Shown: positions 56,785-60,000 of the stretch, piece by piece | How the letters are laid out: each line of letters begins with the position of its first letter | Numbering within the stretch: the stretch's first letter is position 1 | Notes under the pieces: model-generated | What the model was told of the DNA's origin: nothing | Databases searched by the model: none | What the model saw: only the letters and a program-made list of their open reading frames with translations | From: Phoronis australis | Taxonomy: Eukaryota; Phoronida; Phoronidae | Assembly (NCBI GenBank): GCA_002633005.1 | Contig: NMRA01000118.1 | Span: 436,707-496,706, forward strand | DNA length: 60,000 bases | Reading direction: 5' to 3' | Program-made: the position numbers and the translations under genes

Positions 56785-59700
56785 CTGAAACACACGTAAT
56801 GAGTGACTCGCCATTCATTAGGGGGCTCTAAACTGACAAATGCCGGATAGCTGGCCAGTAGAAAACAGTTTATCAATGCGGTCGTGCTAGCCTATAGTTG
56901 GAGCCCATATTACCGCAATAAAGCCACTAATCTAGGAGTTTCCCCGGATACAGTGTAGCTACACTTATTTTTTGAGTGCATTCTTAAGCAGGGGGTAGAC
57001 ACATTTCACACAGTGCCGGTTCACACAGTATTTCCTTTCGGTTCGGTTATCCAATTGCCGAGTCCAGTTGACGGCAGAAATAGAACGCGGTTTGGAAACA
57101 AGACAGTAAAACGGTCATTTGCGATCCTATTACGAAAACAACGATATCAACACGAATTAGAAACATAGGCACTGAAGCTAAAGAATAAGACCAGGTAACA
57201 CTCTGGTCTAGTTCAGGGTCAGATTTTGGGCACAAAGCGAGTCAAGTGATATGATGTTGTGTTTACCTTTAAGGACTTTACTGAGGGTGAATGAGGTTAC
57301 ATGAAGGAAAGCCAAGTGCCGAAACTGGACCTTTTTTACAAGCGCTTCTATAGGCCATTGAAACTCGATCCCAGACCAAAAGCATCTGGTATAAATACGT
57401 GTCCTTTCTCACTGAGTGACATTAACTTTTCCTTTCAGAAGAAAGGCTTTATACTAATGGTAAAAACTTTTCAACTTGCATCTGTTTAATCTGTTAATGT
57501 AAACAATGGTAAAAGATTTGTCAAAGTCGTTGAAAGAGAGTGTGTTTAGACGAGGTTGCCGGTTTTTTAGTCGACATCACTTGAAAATTGAAAGTAAATT
57601 CACAAGTTGCGAGACTTTATGCTCAAAAACAGCACCTATTGCGGCCAGTCTAAATATTGCAAGATCGTGTTTGGGAACTTCGTTGCGTTATTCATTTAAC
57701 ATATTCTGAGATTTTGACATCAACTGCAGTACCTTATCGTTAGTCAGTGTGTTCCCTTGTATATCATCGTGCGATCAACCCCACTACCTCGACCCCTCGG
57801 GGGCACTCATGTTTTTTGGGTAGAGGGAGGGTGACCTGGGCATCCAAATCAGGACCCTGGCCAAATTGGAAAATTGTGACCCACGTTTATACCTACATGT
57901 ACAAATCTAAAAATACATATTTTTTATAAGGACATGGACATTATTATCACACAATAATTTATGTGATAACTGAAAGGATTTGGAGTCAACTATTCACGGC
58001 AAATCGTGACTAAGAATGCAACACCCGGTGCGTCCGTCATCGAGTCGTTGTCAATTTTCAGAGGGGAAACGGCGGCTCTCCGACCCGGGCCAACAGCACC
58101 AGCACAGAACAGAACGAGTATTCCACACGAATGTTTCCCAGACACATCAAAAGTATTTTAACGGATGAAACACACAAATGAATCGAAGAAAAACGACGAC
58201 AGTAACTCATAAATCTCGACTCGAATCAAAAAATCAACATCGCTCGATGACAAAGAAACAAGTCAGTTGGGAATAAGTGGAAAGGCAATTCCGGTTTGCC
58301 CTCGCTTATCAGTCACAGACTTCGGCACGCAGCAGTGTTCGTGGTGACTACTTTGTTTAGCCTGCTTAGTGCCAATGTCACTACGCTCAGCCACCATCTT
58401 GGTGAGAGGGATCGATTCATGTGTAGCCTCGTTTTCAGAATAATGGCCGATCGGGCCAACTCAAATTTCTTCAAAATGAGCTCTCTCTAACTCTACAGAC
58501 ATAGTGTATACTTCGAGGTACACGTCAAAAAGTAATTCAACAGTTTATTTTTATTGACAACAGCTCGACCAAGGCTTTGAGTTCCGGCAGTAATCCAGTG
58601 CCCTTCCCTGTGCCGATAGAATCTCTGAATTTTGACCGGGAGAGAAGTTCAGTTGAACGCCAGCCTACGGCTTATGAATAACAAAAATGTACCTCTGATA
58701 CGAAACAAAATAATGTCCATTAGGTTGAAATAAATAAAAAAAGCATCAAATAAAAATTTCCTTGAAAACAACAATTTCCGGGGATTACCACTAGAGTGCT
58801 GAGATCCAGCAGGTGCCGAGACAAATGCGGCCAGACGTAGGAAACTCGGGAGTCAAAATCTGAGATAGCCCTGCACCATAGCCACCAAGCTGAAAAGTGC
58901 GTATCTTGGAACTAATATATATATATAGATTATTACATGGCGAAGTCGTTATCCCCCGTTATCTAGAGCCCGAGTGGATTTTGGAGAATTATCGCCCGAG
59001 GGGCGTGGTACCTGGTTTCTAAGACACAAGGTCTTTATCTTTGAACTTCATTTGCATATTCAGGGCTCTGGACTGAGCTGTTGCTTACGATACATGTCCA
59101 ACTGAAAAAAAACCTGAACTGTTAACACTAATTTAACATTTAACTATGAGTGAGTTGGCATGCAAATTTTTCAGACGGATTTATCAGGAAGTGATCCACC
59201 ACCAGCCTAACAAAAAGATTAGTTGATGCAACTGAAAATAAATCAGCTGATATACCAGCGCAGTGATTGAAATTTATTTTTTTTTTAAATCAGATGCTCA
59301 TGCCATAGTCAATCGATTTATATTTAAGGTAACCAACGTTTGACGAAATGGACAGTGGAAGCCACTGTCCTCACATTATGACAGGGACATTGGCCACTTA
59401 GGTACTATAATTTAATTACCATTGCAGCTACCTAAGTAATTAATGTTTACAAAAAATTGAGAAGAGGTTACCCCTATCCCAGAATTACGGCAGGGGATGA
59501 CGGCCACTTGTGCATGTTGATTGCAACCATCTATTTCATTTAATATTTCAAAAAATTTTGGCTTAAAGTGCTTAAAATCACACCCACAGTATAACGCCAT
59601 ATGGTTATCCACTGGTGCAAGCAGTGTCGATGTGGCAACTGAACAAGGGAGTGTTCGAAAAACAGGATTGCAGGAGTATTTGTTTAAACTGGGAACAAAT

Positions 59701-60000
59701 GAAAACATTAACGGCTTCCTCAGAGGCATCTCTCTACGCGGTACTTCTAAACTTATAGCAACATGACTAATGGTTTAACCAATGTGATGCATAATTTGTC
59801 GAAAAGCATCCGGCATATTGAGTACCTATGGTATGATCACCGTCTCCAATGGGTCAGCGGTATTGTCTAAGGCCTAGGCAGCCAAGGAGCTTAACAAGTT
59901 AAAAAGCATCTGGTAATAATACTGAAACACATGGAAATTACCACGATGTACCTTTCAAAAACACGTACCTGTTTATCAAAGCTATAAAGTTGTTATTTCT
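56785..60000. other. upstream region, no exon recognised
   Basis: No signal peptide exon or promoter could be supported. Two antisense ORFs overlap at 59412-59766 (105 and 81 codons), both with plausible but unidentified translations. Confidence 0.35.

Noticed and set aside
59412-59766. Antisense ORF pair as the 5' exon of the receptor
   Set aside because: No signal peptide, no phase-1 donor, and no Ig feature in either translation.

Overview
This is a piece of an animal (metazoan) genome, most likely an invertebrate. Coding sequence lies in short exons with GT..AG borders inside kilobase introns. The exons encode immunoglobulin (Ig) and fibronectin type III (FN3) domains, and the rest is dense with degraded eukaryotic transposons. 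Nothing in the sequence fixes the species. There are five short N runs (5495, 28535, 32069, 45740-45743, 47887), so this is a draft assembly.

The main gene is on the minus strand and runs from 56784 down to 14932. I assembled 15 exons whose splice phases all agree (1-0 and 0-1 at the first intron, 1-1 everywhere else). They join into one open frame of 1158 codons plus a stop, with the N-terminus missing. The domain order is Ig1 (56784-56657 + 51274-51094), Ig2 (50630-50493 + 46405-46223), Ig3 (43098-42817), Ig4 (41450-41367 + 38787-38596), Ig5 (37750-37532 + 36342-36226), Ig6 (29339-29034), an FN3/FN3-like segment (28378-28205 + 22513-22211), Ig7 V-type (17335-16928), Ig8 (16673-16341), then a stalk, one transmembrane helix and a 96-residue tail with no tyrosine (15362-14932). 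It is a type I cell-surface adhesion or recognition protein. I cannot name an orthologue, and an FN3 placed before the last two Ig domains is unusual. Several of these exons are too short to appear as plain long ORFs and were found by reading splice sites and frame.

At the left edge (2-187) is the charged C-terminal end of a separate plus-strand gene. Smaller coding pieces are a THAP zinc-finger ORF (35749-35450, minus) and an unrecognised exon (20271-19926, minus) with a decayed tandem copy beside it.

The introns and flanks hold transposon remains: a LINE with ORF1-like and endonuclease pieces (32900-30840, minus), a Penelope-like element with RT end and GIY-YIG endonuclease (43588-44400, plus), Ty3/Gypsy RNase H and integrase pieces (53586-54114, minus), and LTR-like repeats with clustered heat-shock elements upstream of a TATA box (53030-53575 plus; 25279-26890 minus; 39517-39800). 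There is a hAT-like MITE with a near-matching 8-bp target duplication (15798-16291), CAGTGGCGGA-type elements carrying an internal tRNA-like promoter, fold-back elements whose arms are tandem arrays, and several hairpin repeats. Two near-exact direct repeats lie next to single Ns and look like assembly artefacts.

The window shows one large, intron-rich Ig-superfamily receptor gene that has served as a landing area for many transposon families.
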